From contig NZ_PJMS01000001.1 in the NCBI RefSeq assembly GCF_002846555.1, positions 1,364,001 to 1,428,000 of the forward strand: a stretch of DNA of 64,000 nt, read 5' to 3'. Below the pieces are notes generated by a model, which worked only from the letters and a program-made list of their open reading frames with translations, was not told the origin of the DNA and did no database searches. This DNA is from Aquimarina sp. MAR_2010_214. Its GTDB lineage: Bacteria > Bacteroidota > Bacteroidia > Flavobacteriales > Flavobacteriaceae. Below are positions 35,801-46,056 of the stretch, in pieces (positions within the stretch are counted from its first letter, which is position 1; every line of letters starts with the position of its first letter). The position numbers were made by a program, and so were the translations under genes.

Positions 35801-36832
35801 TTAGAAGAAGAAAAGGAGGTTATTTTTGATCGCTTCTTTCAAGGAAGTAATCATTTAGGAGGTTCAGGAATTGGATTAACATTTGTTCGTAAACTAGTAG
35901 AGTTTCAGCATGGCAAAATTTGGGTAAATAATAGACCCGAAGGAGGAGCCGAGTTTAGTTTTTACCTACCATATACAAATAATATACTATCAGAAAATAA
36001 TGACAATCCAGCATTTGATGAGGTTTATTCTGATAAAAATGAATTTGTACAGGATAATAATTATGAAGTATTGCGAGATAAAGTGATTTTGATTGTTGAA
36101 GATGATATCGACTTGAGAACTTTTATTGCTAGAGGACTTGAACAGTATTGTAAGGTCATTGAAGCTGCCAACGGAGAAGAGGCATGGCATTTGGCCCTGT
36201 CTCATTTACCAGATATTATTATTTCTGATATAATGATGCCAAAAATGAATGGTTTTCAATTATGTGAAAAAATCAAGAATGATGTTCGCATAAGTCATTT
36301 AGTAGTTATACTCTTAACTGCTAAGAGTGATGAAGAAAGTCGATTATTAGGATATAAAGGGGGGGCTGATGCATATCTGTCAAAACCTTTTAGTTTGGAT
36401 TTGTTATGTGTTCGAGTGGTGAATATTATTGAAAATCGAAGTCTTCAAAAAGAATTAGTAAGAGTGAAACAAAAAATTGTTCCCTCATTGATAACCTACA
36501 ATAATACGGATGAGGTTTTTCTTAAAAGAGTGATTACTATTATAGAAAATAATCTCGATAACCCTAATTTTAATGTAAATATGTTAAATGCTGATTTTGC
36601 AATGAGTAGATCTGCATTTTATGCAAAAATGAAAACTATATCTGATTTAGGTGTTAACGAATTTATTAAACTCATTAGAGTTGATGCTGCTGCAGAATTA
36701 TTAAGAAACACCAATCTCCCTGTAAACGAGATAGCCATGAAAGTCGGGTTCGACAACCAACGATATTTTAGTACAGTTTTTAAAGAAATGAAACATTCTA
36801 CACCTACTCAATATCGTGAAAGTGAAAAATAA
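32858..36832 (+). CDS. Hybrid two-component system regulator (HTCS)
   Basis: A 1324-aa one-protein signalling system from the ATG at 32858 (a GTG at 32837 adds 7 residues before the signal peptide). Domains in order: signal peptide (about 1-24); two-component propeller repeats (about 30-700, repeated DxxGxLWIGT/N motifs); Y_Y_Y domain (about 715-780); one membrane helix (about 785-805); histidine kinase with phospho-acceptor His830 in SHELRTP and ATP motifs ADEGPG and GGSGIGLTFV; receiver domain with Asp1124 in SDIMMPKMNG; AraC-type HTH at the end. HTCSs sense oligosaccharides in the periplasm. The GH5 genes start 460 bp downstream and are its likely targets. Confidence 0.93.
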   Translation: MEKFYAKIVVVLVLICCQYDALANEKYSIEQITVKDGLASNNIRSIYRDHLGYLWIGTVGGLHKFDGFYMQKFFYDDENDKSIPNNHINFIIEDDSLNLWIGTRRGLARYNREEDSFSTIVFDENSAGVHSFSKENNQLVFGFSTGLAFFNYKTNEFDVRLFEGEGPDYSISKLASFDSENFVIGSTRDGLWVYNKSSTNMIQIGDNEIEGVYDVLVDKKGILWVATNKNGIRLFEKNGEEIFDKTVNQLIDPKYHFVTDLVEKGNELYIATDGGGIIIFDQITRKIRKLQHQKGVENSLLSLPSNSITDLYFDHFGNLFVGTVRTGLIWINEVSAQSFAEVPFGNHFGLSNPTVLTLFEGNDGKIWIGTDGGGLNVFDPRHNTFEHIKEFQEGKIVSICAYGKDKLLVSFYHDKIRVFDKKRNTFEKEDNTSWLEEWSDSDSYIPTYLFHDKYGNIWNFGREKVELRTKDGEIDVLAKNNGWDIKQSITINIIEEINDEEFVASGVDGAYLINTSKKSVSNIFSLSDEKWNCEKYNNSIYSMIKIKDSIWMASSIGLFCYDNKKKQIYYNKNKFFSAVQSVTEGVDNSLWLGTNNGLYRYYLSDRSYQLYGRFKGVRIHEYMSGSVLKCRNGDVYFGAADGLVKINANQDVNESLTAPVTSIVDIITDGVRKTEHQEGNLLNNKIKLVWDNSSLRFNLVVNEKDIFRNRIYKIQFDGYLDKVIETTNPQVYFTHIPHGNHEIKIWCNLTDGSWPKEYTSISLFVPLPWWKSWWFIGGVIFLTLFVFIQMSLDFKKREKLKAELFIERERKEQEKLLHKKKQEFFTNISHELRTPLSLVYGPLKRLLGEQVFTKEEVFRNIKIMHGATLKMKRLVEQVLDIRKFEVGIGEVKLDMLQLNDWLHKYLKQFELEFETKGITLVVKLPEKEKVVALDEDKLDKILSNLLVNAIKYSPQNGQVFLSYTKKADKIEFVIADEGPGVLEEEKEVIFDRFFQGSNHLGGSGIGLTFVRKLVEFQHGKIWVNNRPEGGAEFSFYLPYTNNILSENNDNPAFDEVYSDKNEFVQDNNYEVLRDKVILIVEDDIDLRTFIARGLEQYCKVIEAANGEEAWHLALSHLPDIIISDIMMPKMNGFQLCEKIKNDVRISHLVVILLTAKSDEESRLLGYKGGADAYLSKPFSLDLLCVRVVNIIENRSLQKELVRVKQKIVPSLITYNNTDEVFLKRVITIIENNLDNPNFNVNMLNADFAMSRSAFYAKMKTISDLGVNEFIKLIRVDAAAELLRNTNLPVNEIAMKVGFDNQRYFSTVFKEMKHSTPTQYRESEK

Positions 36833-36869
36833 TTCCAGTTCTTATATCAAATAACTATATAAAATCATT

Positions 36870-36901
36870 TCTGTGGATAGGCATATCCACAGATTTTTTT
36901 T
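36870..36901 (+). terminator. Rho-independent terminator of the HTCS gene
   Basis: TCTGTGGATA (36870-36879) pairs with TATCCACAGA (36884-36893) around a 4-nt loop, followed by eight T residues. It lies 37 bp after the HTCS stop, so the regulator and the glycosidase genes are transcribed separately. Confidence 0.9.
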
Positions 36902-37020
36902 CTTCTCTGAAAACAAAATAATTCAATTTTCCTTTTGGGTAATTTCACGTCAGAACTGGTATAATATCTGTTTTTCAAAGAACGTACTAGTTTAGATTTT
37001 ACTTTTCGTTTTTGTTGTTC

Positions 37021-37100
37021 CGCAAAGTCGGGAGACTTTACGGGGGTCATCCTGAGTGTGTCGAAGGGCTCGATACACCATTCGTACTTCACGGCATTCC
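37021..37100. repeat. Dispersed REP-like intergenic element
   Basis: Contains an AAAGTC/GACTTT hairpin (37024-37039) followed by GTCATCCTGAGTGTGTCGAA and GGGCTCGATACACC. The CATCCTGAG(N)GTCGAAG core (PFDxLRMT when read on the minus strand) recurs in intergenic regions of many Flavobacteriaceae as a REP-like repeat. Only one copy is in the window; recognition is from memory of the motif. Confidence 0.5.
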
Positions 37101-37115
37101 TTTAGACGGATTTTG

Positions 37116-37293
37116 GTTAAAATAAGGGTATGTTGGACAAAATCAAACATCATTTGGATAGTATTGAACATGATAAAAACTAAAATTTGGTTGCTTTGAT
37201 TGTTCTATAAAATAAACTGATTTATAAAACTAAAATTCACGAACAGTTTACTTATAGGTAAAAAAAATAATCTTTTAACCAAAATTTTTAACC
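37116..37293 (+). repeat. Shared leader element, copy 1 (upstream of first GH5 gene)
   Basis: About 178 bp directly before the first GH5 start, repeated with about 85-90% identity at 39203-39377 and 47704-47879. Conserved blocks include TTGGACAAAATCAAACAT, GGATAGTATTGAACATG, the central AAACTGATTTATAA, GAACAGTTT, and the ATCTTTTAACCAAAATTTTT run before ATG. The spaced CAAACAT/TGAACAT pair is a plausible HTCS binding site. It carries the promoter and 5' leader of the gene. Confidence 0.7.
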
Positions 37294-38982
37294 ATGAAAA
37301 AATTATTTTCAAAAGTGCTTTTGTCAATGGTACTACTCTTATTCTTTTTTGGAAATGGGTATGCACAAGCGATAAAAAATGATGCTGTTTCTGCCAACGG
37401 CCAATTACAAGTTAAAGGCTTAAAATTATGTAATCAATATGGTAATCCAATTCAACTAAGAGGAATGAGTACCCATGGTATTCAATGGTATGGACAATGT
37501 GTTACCGACGCCTCCTTAGATGCTTTAGCAAATGATTGGGATGCCGATATTCTTCGTATTTCTCTTTATGTTCAAGAAGGAGGGTATGAAACAGATCCTG
37601 TTGGTTTTACTGCTAAAGTCGCAAAGATGATTAACATGGCAACTGATCGGGGTATGTATGCTCTGGTAGATTGGCACCAGTTAACTCCGGGTGACCCAAA
37701 TTACAACACCGAGAATGCAAAAACCTTTTTTACAGACATTGCTACTCAATTCAAAGACTACAATAATATCATTTATGATATTTGTAACGAACCAAACGGA
37801 GTTCCATGGGCAAATGTTAAAAGGTATGCTGAAACTATGATTCCTTTTATTCGCAAGATTGATGCAGATGCACCAATATTAATTGGCACACATGGTTGGG
37901 GTTCACTAGGAGGTGATATGACTGGTACTAAGGAGATTGTAAATAACCCTGTGAATTTCTCAAATATCATGTATACCTTCCATTTTTATGCTGCTTCACA
38001 TGGGCATTATTATGAAAGATTTGATTGGGCATCAGATAGGTTACCTCTATTTATTTCAGAATTTGGTACACAAACATTTAGTGGTGATGGTCCAAATGAT
38101 TTTGATACGTCCAAAAAATATCTGGATTTATTTCGTAGAAAAAAGATCAGTTGGATAAATTGGAATTATTCTGATGATTCTCGATCTGGTGCCGTATGGA
38201 ATGCAGGAACATGCACAAGCGGAAATTGGACTGATGCTAATTTAAAAGAAGCCGGAAAATGGATAAAAAAGAGAATATTACTTCCCGCAGATGATTTTCC
38301 AACTCAAACTAATAATATAGCCCTTGGTAAAACAGTTACCGCCTCATCTATAGAAACAGCAAATTTCCCAGCAAATTTTGCCGTTGATGGTAAGAATACT
38401 ACTCGTTGGTCTAGCAGATATTCAGATCCACAATGGATTTCTATTGATCTGGGAGCAATTGCCAATATTAATCGGGTAGTCCTTAATTGGGAAGTAGCTT
38501 ATGGAAAGGCTTATCGTATTGAAGTTTCAAATGATGGTACGACATGGAGATCTATATATTCAACATCAAATGGTGATGGAAGAGTAGATGACTTAAGTGT
38601 TTATGGAACAGGACGATATATTAGAATGCATGGTGCTGCCAGAGGAACTGCTTATGGGTATTCATTATATGAATTTGAAGTTTATGGTGCTTTTGCAAGA
38701 GGAACACTTAATAGTAAATCATTAAGCGCTATTGATGTAAAAGCATACCCAAATCCTTTTACAAATACTATTAACTATGCATTTAACTTGGCAGAGCGTA
38801 CTCATGTAACAATGAAATTATTTTCTTTACAAGGAACTGAGGTCGATGTAATAATTGACAAAACGTTACCCGCCGGGAACCACAATCTTAAATATGATGG
38901 AACTTCGTTAAATAGTGGCATGTATATGTATAGAATGCAACTGGATAAAGGTAAGACCATGTATAACTATTTGATCAAATAG
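37294..38982 (+). CDS. T9SS-secreted GH5 endoglucanase with discoidin-like domain
   Basis: A 562-aa secreted enzyme: signal peptide (1-25, ending NGYAQ), GH5 catalytic domain (about 35-333), a discoidin/F5-8C-like carbohydrate-binding domain (about 340-464), and a T9SS type A sorting domain (about 476-562, starting YPNPFTNTINYAF). Catalytic Glu166 lies in YDICNEPNG (acid/base) and Glu256 in LFISEFGT (nucleophile); WHQL and HGWGSL are also typical of the cellulase-rich subfamily GH5_2. It likely cuts beta-1,4-glucan or related glycan outside the cell. It is the first of three paralogous secreted proteins here. Confidence 0.92.
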   Translation: MKKLFSKVLLSMVLLLFFFGNGYAQAIKNDAVSANGQLQVKGLKLCNQYGNPIQLRGMSTHGIQWYGQCVTDASLDALANDWDADILRISLYVQEGGYETDPVGFTAKVAKMINMATDRGMYALVDWHQLTPGDPNYNTENAKTFFTDIATQFKDYNNIIYDICNEPNGVPWANVKRYAETMIPFIRKIDADAPILIGTHGWGSLGGDMTGTKEIVNNPVNFSNIMYTFHFYAASHGHYYERFDWASDRLPLFISEFGTQTFSGDGPNDFDTSKKYLDLFRRKKISWINWNYSDDSRSGAVWNAGTCTSGNWTDANLKEAGKWIKKRILLPADDFPTQTNNIALGKTVTASSIETANFPANFAVDGKNTTRWSSRYSDPQWISIDLGAIANINRVVLNWEVAYGKAYRIEVSNDGTTWRSIYSTSNGDGRVDDLSVYGTGRYIRMHGAARGTAYGYSLYEFEVYGAFARGTLNSKSLSAIDVKAYPNPFTNTINYAFNLAERTHVTMKLFSLQGTEVDVIIDKTLPAGNHNLKYDGTSLNSGMYMYRMQLDKGKTMYNYLIK

Positions 38983-39008
38983 CATCCAAATAAGCTTCAA
39001 ATAGTTAG

Positions 39009-39050
39009 CAAGAAAGCTGTCCATCCCTCAATGAGGCAGCTTTCTTTATT
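39009..39050 (+). terminator. Terminator of the first GH5 gene (shared type)
   Basis: AGAAAGCTG (39011-39019) pairs with CAGCTTTCT (39037-39045), followed by TT. The same AAGAAAGCTGTC...GCTTTCTT hairpin follows the second GH5 gene and the deacetylase gene, so the terminator was copied together with the genes. Confidence 0.75.
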
Positions 39051-39202
39051 CCATTCTGGAATTTATAAATTATTGTTGCTTGTATACGCACTCTAAATGG
39101 CTGTTTTAGGAGTTTTTAGGTGTTGGTATAACAGCGAATTTGAGATAAAGGATTCGACATAAAATATCATGAACAATTTCATTACTTGATCACGTACTAT
39201 TG

Positions 39203-39377
39203 TTTAAAATAAGGGTATGTTGGACAAAATCAAACATTATTTAGATAGTATTGAACATGATAAAAACTAAAATTTAGTTGCTTTGAATAACTATAAAGAC
39301 GAACTGATTTATAAATAAAATTTGCAAACAGTTTACTTGTAGATAAAAAATTAATCTTTTAACCAAAATTTTTAACC
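39203..39377 (+). repeat. Shared leader element, copy 2 (upstream of second GH5 gene)
   Basis: Near-identical to copy 1, with the same order of conserved blocks and the same TTTAACCAAAATTTTTAACC before ATG. Similarity to copy 3 extends further upstream to about 39159 (ATAAAATA and CTTGATCACRTRCTAT), so copies 2 and 3 are more closely related in this flank. The rest of the 38983-39377 gap holds only the terminator. Confidence 0.7.
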
Positions 39378-41801
39378 ATGAAAAAAATATTTCCAAAAGC
39401 TTTTTTATTAATAGTGTTACTCTTATTCTTTTGTGAGAATGGATATGCACAAACAATAAAAAATGATGCCGTTTCGACCAACGGCCAATTACAAGTTAAA
39501 GGCTTGAAATTATGTAATCAGTATGGTAACCCAATTCAATTAAGAGGAATGAGTACACACGGTATTCAATGGTTTGGGTCATGTTATACAGACGCTTCCT
39601 TAGATGTTTTAGCAAATGATTGGGATGCTGATGTTCTTCGTATTTCTCTTTATGTTCAAGAGGGGGGGTATGAAACAGATCCTGTTGGTTTTACTGCTAA
39701 AGTTGCAAAAATGATTAACATGGCAACTGATCGAGGCATGTATGCTGTGGTAGATTGGCACCAGTTAACTCCGGGTGACCCAAATGCAAATACCGAGAGT
39801 GCAAAAACCTTTTTTACAGACATAGCTACTCAATTCAAAGGCTACAATAATATCATTTATGATATTTGTAATGAACCAAATGGAGCTGATGTTACATGGC
39901 CAAAGATTAAAAAATATGCTGATACTATTATCCCTGTAATTCGCGCCATAGATGCAGATGCACCAATATTAATAGGAACACATGGTTGGGCCTCACTTGG
40001 TGTATCTATGGGACTAAGTTCTCAGGACATTTTAGATGACCCCTTGAATTTCTCAAATATCATGTATGCCTTCCATTTTTATGCTGCATCACACCAAGAT
40101 GCATATTTAAAAGAAGTTGATTTGGCATCAGACAAGTTACCCATATTTGTTACAGAATTTGGCTCACAAAATTATAGTGGAGAAGGCCCAAATGATTTTA
40201 CTATGACCGATAAATATCTGGATTTATTTCGTAGAAAAAAGATCAGTTGGATAAATTGGAATTATTCTGATGATTTTCGCTCTGGTGCCGTATGGAAACA
40301 AGGAACATGCAAAACTGGAAAATGGACAGATGCTAATTTAAAAGAAGCCGGAATAGAGATAAAAAAGAGAATATTATTTCCTGCAGATGATTTTCCAGTT
40401 GACATAGTAACTCCTCTTTTTGCCCCAAGTGATTTAACCGCAATAGCTATCTCAAAAAGCCAAATCGACATTAATTGGTTAGATAAATCCAATAATGAAG
40501 ATTTATTTAGAATAGAACGTTCTGCAAATGGTACTAGTGGTTGGACATCTATTGCAACAACTACGGCAGATGCAACCTCATATTCTGATACCGGTCTTAC
40601 TGCCAATACAACCTACTATTATAGAGTAAGAGCTGAGAATACAGCGGGTAATTCTAAGTATTCTAATACTGTTAATGCAACTACGTTGAAAGATGGAATT
40701 CCTCCTCCTTCTGGAGAGAATATAGCTCTTAATAAAACAGCCACTGCTTCATCACTAGAAGCACCAAGTTTCCCCGCTTCTTCTGCAGTCGATGGTAAAG
40801 GTGCTACGCGTTGGGCTTCTGTTGAAAAGGTTGATCCCCAGTGGATTTCTATTGATCTGGGAGCAAATGCTAAGATTGATCGTGTAGTGCTAAACTGGGA
40901 AGCAGCCTATGCAAAAGCTTATCGTATTGAAGTTTCAAACGATGGTACAGCGTGGACGTCTATATATTCTACATCAAATGGTGATGGTAAAATAGATGAT
41001 TTGAATATCACAGGAACTGGGCGATATATCAGGATGTATGGAACAGCCAGAGGAACTACCTATGGGTATTCATTATATGAATTTGAAGTTTATGGTACTA
41101 TTGGAGATATTCCTCCTCCTGGAGAGAATATAGCTCTTAATAAAACAGCCACTGCTTCATCTATAGAAACATCAAGTTTCCCCGCTTCTTTTGCAGTTGA
41201 TGGTGATAATACTACGCGTTGGGCTTCTGTTGAAAAGGTTGATCCCCAATGGATTTCTATTGATTTGGGAGCAATTGCTAAGATTGATCGCGTAGTGCTT
41301 AATTGGGAAGCAGCGCATGCAACCACTTATAGTCTCGAAGTTTCAGATGATGGCACGACATGGACATCAATATATTCCACATCAAATGGTGATGGTAAGA
41401 TAGATGATTTGAGTATTACCGGAAACGGGCGATATATCAGAATGCACGGAACAGTCAGAGGAACTCCTTATGGATATTCATTATATGAATTTGAAGTTTA
41501 TGGTGCCTTTACAAGTGGAGCACTTAATAGTGTATACCCGTTAAGTGCTATTGATGTAAAAACATATCCAAATCCTTTTACTAATGATATTAATTATGCA
41601 TTTGATTTAGCAGAACGTACTCATGTAACTTTGAAATTGTTTTCCTTAAAGGGAGCAGAGATCGATGTAATAATTGACAAAACTTTACCAGCTGGAAACC
41701 ATATTCTTAAATATGATGGTACTTTGTTGAGTAGTGGTATTTATATATATAGAATGCAACTAGCTAAAGGTAAGGTCATGTATAACTATTTGATTAAATA
41801 G
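39378..41801 (+). CDS. T9SS-secreted GH5 endoglucanase with FN3 and two discoidin domains
   Basis: An 807-aa paralogue of the preceding enzyme: signal peptide (1-25), GH5 domain (about 35-333) with Glu166 in YDICNEPNG and Glu260 in IFVTEFGS, then a fibronectin type III domain (about 345-432), two tandem discoidin-like domains (about 445-568 and 576-708), and a T9SS type A sorting domain (about 718-807). The loop before the nucleophile carries four extra residues compared with the first enzyme. The added modules probably extend reach and substrate binding. Both enzymes should act on the same class of beta-glucan. Confidence 0.92.
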   Translation: MKKIFPKAFLLIVLLLFFCENGYAQTIKNDAVSTNGQLQVKGLKLCNQYGNPIQLRGMSTHGIQWFGSCYTDASLDVLANDWDADVLRISLYVQEGGYETDPVGFTAKVAKMINMATDRGMYAVVDWHQLTPGDPNANTESAKTFFTDIATQFKGYNNIIYDICNEPNGADVTWPKIKKYADTIIPVIRAIDADAPILIGTHGWASLGVSMGLSSQDILDDPLNFSNIMYAFHFYAASHQDAYLKEVDLASDKLPIFVTEFGSQNYSGEGPNDFTMTDKYLDLFRRKKISWINWNYSDDFRSGAVWKQGTCKTGKWTDANLKEAGIEIKKRILFPADDFPVDIVTPLFAPSDLTAIAISKSQIDINWLDKSNNEDLFRIERSANGTSGWTSIATTTADATSYSDTGLTANTTYYYRVRAENTAGNSKYSNTVNATTLKDGIPPPSGENIALNKTATASSLEAPSFPASSAVDGKGATRWASVEKVDPQWISIDLGANAKIDRVVLNWEAAYAKAYRIEVSNDGTAWTSIYSTSNGDGKIDDLNITGTGRYIRMYGTARGTTYGYSLYEFEVYGTIGDIPPPGENIALNKTATASSIETSSFPASFAVDGDNTTRWASVEKVDPQWISIDLGAIAKIDRVVLNWEAAHATTYSLEVSDDGTTWTSIYSTSNGDGKIDDLSITGNGRYIRMHGTVRGTPYGYSLYEFEVYGAFTSGALNSVYPLSAIDVKTYPNPFTNDINYAFDLAERTHVTLKLFSLKGAEIDVIIDKTLPAGNHILKYDGTLLSSGIYIYRMQLAKGKVMYNYLIK
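40700..41510 (+). repeat. Tandem duplication of discoidin-domain coding DNA
   Basis: Two adjacent units of about 400 bp (roughly 40700-41110 and 41111-41510) are near-identical: both begin CTCCT...GGAGAGAATATAGCTC and contain CCCCAGTGGATTTCTATTG or its one-base variant. The repeat duplicates one discoidin domain in frame. High DNA identity implies recent duplication or gene conversion. Confidence 0.8.
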
Positions 41802-41817
41802 CACCCAAATAGTTATT

Positions 41818-41850
41818 AAGAAAGCTGTCTCTTAATGAGATGGCTTTCTT
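41818..41850 (+). terminator. Terminator of the second GH5 gene (shared type)
   Basis: The hairpin AAGAAAGCTGTCTC / GAGATGGCTTTCTT (one mismatch) with a 5-nt loop lies 17 bp after the stop. The rest of the 41802-42126 gap shows no gene; a TTTGGACAAC at about 41900 weakly resembles the shared leader motif. Confidence 0.75.
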
Positions 41851-42126
41851 TTCTCTACTATAATCTGAAATTTTTTAGAGGATATTCAGGGTGAAAATTT
41901 GGACAACAAATATTTGGTCAATATATGTAGTATCCAAGATCAATATATGAATTTCAATTAAAGAAACACTTTTTAACGGTCGAAACCTTTGTGTCTGATC
42001 TGATTTTAAAGTGTCTAATGCTATTTGTTAATTCAGAATTCTTATCTGTACTCAAAACAAGCAATTGTTGAAGTAGTTTTTCGATTTTTTAGGACTTATA
42101 AAACTTAAATACAAACTCAAATCGTC

Positions 42127-45100
42127 GTGAACAAAAAAATACACCTAACTTCTCTGCTATTCACTATACTTTCTTTTAGTGCTTTATTTTCTCAAACAGT
42201 AGAATTAAGCACAGATGTGAATTCTAATACAATATGTAGAGGGAATGCTATTCAAGTTACAGTTGATGTAAACCCATCTTCGGTCGCTTATACGTACAAT
42301 TGGAAAAACCTTACAACCAATCAGTTTATTAAAAGTGTAAATGGAGATGCAGGAACTTTTCATGTTTTTCAGAGTGCTGATCGTTTATTAGAAAATACAA
42401 CTATTCAAGTAGAAGTATTTGGAAGTCCATCAGGAGTCGTATCGGGGACCATTGATATCATTGTTGTACAATCTTTAAACCCAGGGGCACAGGGAGATGT
42501 TTTGCTTTGCAATCTATCAGGAAGTATCGATTTATTTGATCGATTGAGAGGAACACCGGATCGTGGAGGAACCTGGAACCCACCTTTGGCAAATGGAGAT
42601 AGAGGTACTTTTAACGTTGAAGTTGATGCACCCGGAGAATATAAATATATCCTTAAAGGAACTGTTCCATGCCCAAATAGTGAAGCTAGTGTGATGGTAA
42701 GAGAATGTAAGAACGATGATTTTGATAATGATGGAGTTATCAATGATATCGATCTTGATGATGATAATGATGGTATTTTGGATGCCGAGGAGAATGGAAG
42801 TTGTAATGCAGGAGGTCTTACCGAAACAAGACCTATTGTTGATATTGATTTTGGTCAAGGAAATTCAACTACAGACCCTAATGTTATTAGCCATACCTAC
42901 ACAGCAATCTATGCTCAAGATGGAGAGTACAATGTTGCCACTTCATTGGATATGTTTAACTCTGTGAGTTGGGACCCCGAATTTGCTTGCACCAATGATA
43001 ACCCAATCCCTCATATTGATGGTAGTGGAGATATTGATGGACGCTATTTGATGGTAAATATTAAGGATAATTTTGTAAACAAGGCGCTGTACCGATTAGA
43101 AAACATTCCAATTGTTCAGGGTACTGATTATAATTTCAGAATTGATTTGGTGGGATTATGCAGTGATCCCGTTGCGTGTATTGATATTCCAATGTTGGAT
43201 TTGGAACTTATTGATCAAGTGACCGGAGCGATCATTGGTTCTGAAACTTCCCAAGGTCTGGGGGTTGCAAATGATGATATCTGGAGACGGTTACTACTTA
43301 ATTTTACAGCACCATCTTCAACTTTTTTGACTTTGATTATCAGAAATCAACAGCCCAACGGAGCCGATGGGAATGATGTAGGAATTGATAATATCCGATT
43401 TGCACCTTTGGAGTGTGATTTTGATCGTGATGAAGTGCCCAATTACTTGGATTTGGATAGTGATAATGATGGTATTTATGATTTGGTAGAAGCAGGGTTT
43501 GGAAACCTTGATGCTAATGGTGATGGAATTGTTGATGGTGCCATTGACCCATCGAATGGAGTTCCCGTAAATGCTACAGGAGGACTCACTCCTTTACCTC
43601 ATTACTTGGATATAGATGCTGATGATGATGGTATTCAGGATAATATAGAAGGGCAGTCTACCGCAGGATATATTGCTCCTAGCGGTAATGATACAAACAG
43701 GAATGGAGTGGATGATGCATATGAGGCTGGAAATAAAATAGATCCAGTAGATACAGATAGTGACGGAACACCGGATTATTTGGATTTGAACTCTGATGAT
43801 GATTGTTTAACAGATACAATAGAAGGATATGATCTTGATCAAAATGGAGTTGCTGATAGTATTCCTGCAGGTACTGATACTGATGATGATGGTTTGGATG
43901 ACGCTTTCGACACTATAACATTAGATACATCAACTTCAATGATCAACGCCACAGATGATAGAGAACTCCCAACGGATTTTCCTGATTTTTATACTCCTGG
44001 AGGTGATGTCGATTTTAGAGAGGAATATGTAGCAATAGATGAAAAAGTAAATGTTCAAATCTGTACAAGAAATTCTACAACCATTAATCTTTTTGATAGT
44101 TTGGTAGATACTGCAATTATTGGCGGTGTTTGGTCTGGACCTGATATCTTGGTAGGTGGTCATCTGGGTACGTTTGATGCATTAACAAATACAGCAGGAC
44201 AATACAGCTATACACTTCCAATAATTGACTCTTGCCCTAAACGTAAAGCAGAGGTAACCATAACAGTGATCCCAGATCCTGATGCTGGAGTAAGCACATC
44301 ATTGAATTTGTGCGCAAGAGACGAAATAATTAATCTCATTGACAGCCTGGGGGCAACAGCTCAAACAGGAGGAACATGGACCGATCCTAGCGGAAATCCT
44401 TTTGGGATTAACGATCAGGGAAGTTTTAACCTTTCAACAGATTCTTCTGGCTTGTATACATATACAATAGGTATAGCACCATGTAACGATATAGCAACGG
44501 TAGACGTAATTATTGGAACGAGTGCAGATCCAGGAGATTCAGGTGCTGTATCGTTTTGTTCAACAGATGTAATAGTAAACTTATTTGATAGCTTGGCAGG
44601 GGCACCAAACACAGGAGGTATCTGGACTGATCCCAATGGAAATCCATTTGGGAGTGATCACCTGGGGACTATAGATCCAACAAATGCAACTACATTATCA
44701 GGAAATTATACATACACAGTTACAAGTGCAACATGTCCCGATTCATCATCAAGTATAATTGATGTGAGTATAGAAACAAGCCCCACATTGCTGCTTGATA
44801 GCACTTCTTGTTCATTTGATAATGCTACTTACAATGTGATTTTTACCACCAATGGCATCTGGGATATAACAACAGATCCACCAGGTGTTGGAACTATAGA
44901 TATAACTGCTGGTACGATTACCGGAATTACTTTGGGAGTCGATATTACAGTGATTGCTAAAAACCCTGTAAATGTAGCATGCAAAACAACCTTAACAATT
45001 GCAGCACCAGATTGTAGTTGTCCTGATATAACAAAACCTATCAACCCTGGTAATGAAGTCATATGTGAAGGAACTCCAAACCCAATACTTTCTGTTCAGG

Positions 45101-46020
45101 TTTTGGCAGAACAAACTGCAAATTGGTATGCTCAGGATGGAACTCTGTTGGTTGCTAATGAAACAACTTATACCCCAACAGATACAACAATAGGTGATTA
45201 TGTATACAGTGTAGAAGCTTTTGATACCACTACTGGTTGTTTTAGTGATCAGATTGAGGTGTTATTTAGCATTATACCTGTTCCCACAATAGAATTAGAT
45301 TCTGAGGCTGTTATCTGTGTTGATGAATTGGGTGAACCATTGGATACAGGGAGTTTTCCAATCATAAATACATTCCTTAGTGAAGCAGATTATGCTTTTG
45401 TATGGAGTCTTAACGGAATCGAAATTGTTGGGGAGACCGGAGCTTCTGTACAAGCGATACGCCCAGGAACATATCGTGTAACATATACAAATATTGTTTT
45501 TGGTTGTTCCAATAGTGCAGAGATAAGTATTGAAGCTACTATTGGTCTGGAGAACATGAGTTTATCATTAACAAATGGAGCTTTTGCCGATAGTAATACT
45601 ATTGTTGCATCTGTTATAGGTGATGGGGTTTACTCATATTCATTGGATAATGGATCTCCGCAAGAAAGTAATGTATTTACTAATGTAGCTCTTGGACTTC
45701 ATACTGTTACCGTTTTTGATATCAATGGGTGTGGAACGCTTACAGATGAGATTTTTGTTATAGGTTTTCCAAAGTTTTTTACACCTAACAACGATGGTTT
45801 TAACGATACATGGAATGTTATAGGGGGTGCAGATCTGCCCGATATGAATATTTATATATATGATCGATTTGGGAAACTTTTGACACAAATACAAGGTGCT
45901 GGTCTTGGTTGGGACGGTACTTATAACAGTCGTAACCTACCTTCTTCAGATTATTGGTTTACAGCCAAACTGATTGATAGTTCAAAAATCTACCGTAGTC
46001 ATTTTACATTGAAACGATAA
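42127..46020 (+). CDS. Large T9SS type-B surface protein with Ca-binding and Ig-like repeats
   Basis: A 1297-aa secreted protein starting at GTG 42127, which opens a clear signal peptide (ending SALFSQ); no ATG fits. It has thrombospondin-3-like acidic repeats (DxDxDG type) around residues 198-220, 430-460, 490-510 and 540-600, likely binding Ca2+. Four related repeats of about 85 residues (LFDSLxGxxxTGGxWxDPxG) follow at about 640-920, then Ig-like segments and a C-terminal T9SS type B domain ([15 protein letters not shown] onward). Such proteins serve as adhesins or gliding-associated surface fibres. A PorP/SprF gene follows 36 bp later, the usual partner for type-B cargo. Confidence 0.85.
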   Translation: MNKKIHLTSLLFTILSFSALFSQTVELSTDVNSNTICRGNAIQVTVDVNPSSVAYTYNWKNLTTNQFIKSVNGDAGTFHVFQSADRLLENTTIQVEVFGSPSGVVSGTIDIIVVQSLNPGAQGDVLLCNLSGSIDLFDRLRGTPDRGGTWNPPLANGDRGTFNVEVDAPGEYKYILKGTVPCPNSEASVMVRECKNDDFDNDGVINDIDLDDDNDGILDAEENGSCNAGGLTETRPIVDIDFGQGNSTTDPNVISHTYTAIYAQDGEYNVATSLDMFNSVSWDPEFACTNDNPIPHIDGSGDIDGRYLMVNIKDNFVNKALYRLENIPIVQGTDYNFRIDLVGLCSDPVACIDIPMLDLELIDQVTGAIIGSETSQGLGVANDDIWRRLLLNFTAPSSTFLTLIIRNQQPNGADGNDVGIDNIRFAPLECDFDRDEVPNYLDLDSDNDGIYDLVEAGFGNLDANGDGIVDGAIDPSNGVPVNATGGLTPLPHYLDIDADDDGIQDNIEGQSTAGYIAPSGNDTNRNGVDDAYEAGNKIDPVDTDSDGTPDYLDLNSDDDCLTDTIEGYDLDQNGVADSIPAGTDTDDDGLDDAFDTITLDTSTSMINATDDRELPTDFPDFYTPGGDVDFREEYVAIDEKVNVQICTRNSTTINLFDSLVDTAIIGGVWSGPDILVGGHLGTFDALTNTAGQYSYTLPIIDSCPKRKAEVTITVIPDPDAGVSTSLNLCARDEIINLIDSLGATAQTGGTWTDPSGNPFGINDQGSFNLSTDSSGLYTYTIGIAPCNDIATVDVIIGTSADPGDSGAVSFCSTDVIVNLFDSLAGAPNTGGIWTDPNGNPFGSDHLGTIDPTNATTLSGNYTYTVTSATCPDSSSSIIDVSIETSPTLLLDSTSCSFDNATYNVIFTTNGIWDITTDPPGVGTIDITAGTITGITLGVDITVIAKNPVNVACKTTLTIAAPDCSCPDITKPINPGNEVICEGTPNPILSVQVLAEQTANWYAQDGTLLVANETTYTPTDTTIGDYVYSVEAFDTTTGCFSDQIEVLFSIIPVPTIELDSEAVICVDELGEPLDTGSFPIINTFLSEADYAFVWSLNGIEIVGETGASVQAIRPGTYRVTYTNIVFGCSNSAEISIEATIGLENMSLSLTNGAFADSNTIVASVIGDGVYSYSLDNGSPQESNVFTNVALGLHTVTVFDINGCGTLTDEIFVIGFPKFFTPNNDGFNDTWNVIGGADLPDMNIYIYDRFGKLLTQIQGAGLGWDGTYNSRNLPSSDYWFTAKLIDSSKIYRSHFTLKR

Positions 46021-46056
46021 TAAATAACATCATTCATAATTAAGAAATAAAGATCG

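Noticed and set aside
36865..37092. A 75-codon minus-strand open frame containing PFDTLRMT
   Set aside because: It is the chance translation of a REP-like intergenic repeat and part of the HTCS terminator; no start context or protein-like composition.
43400..43960. CRISPR or tandem DNA repeat within the 1297-aa gene
   Set aside because: The repeats are GAT-rich codons for acidic Ca-binding motifs (DxDxDG); spacing and sequence vary and there is no spacer-repeat pattern.
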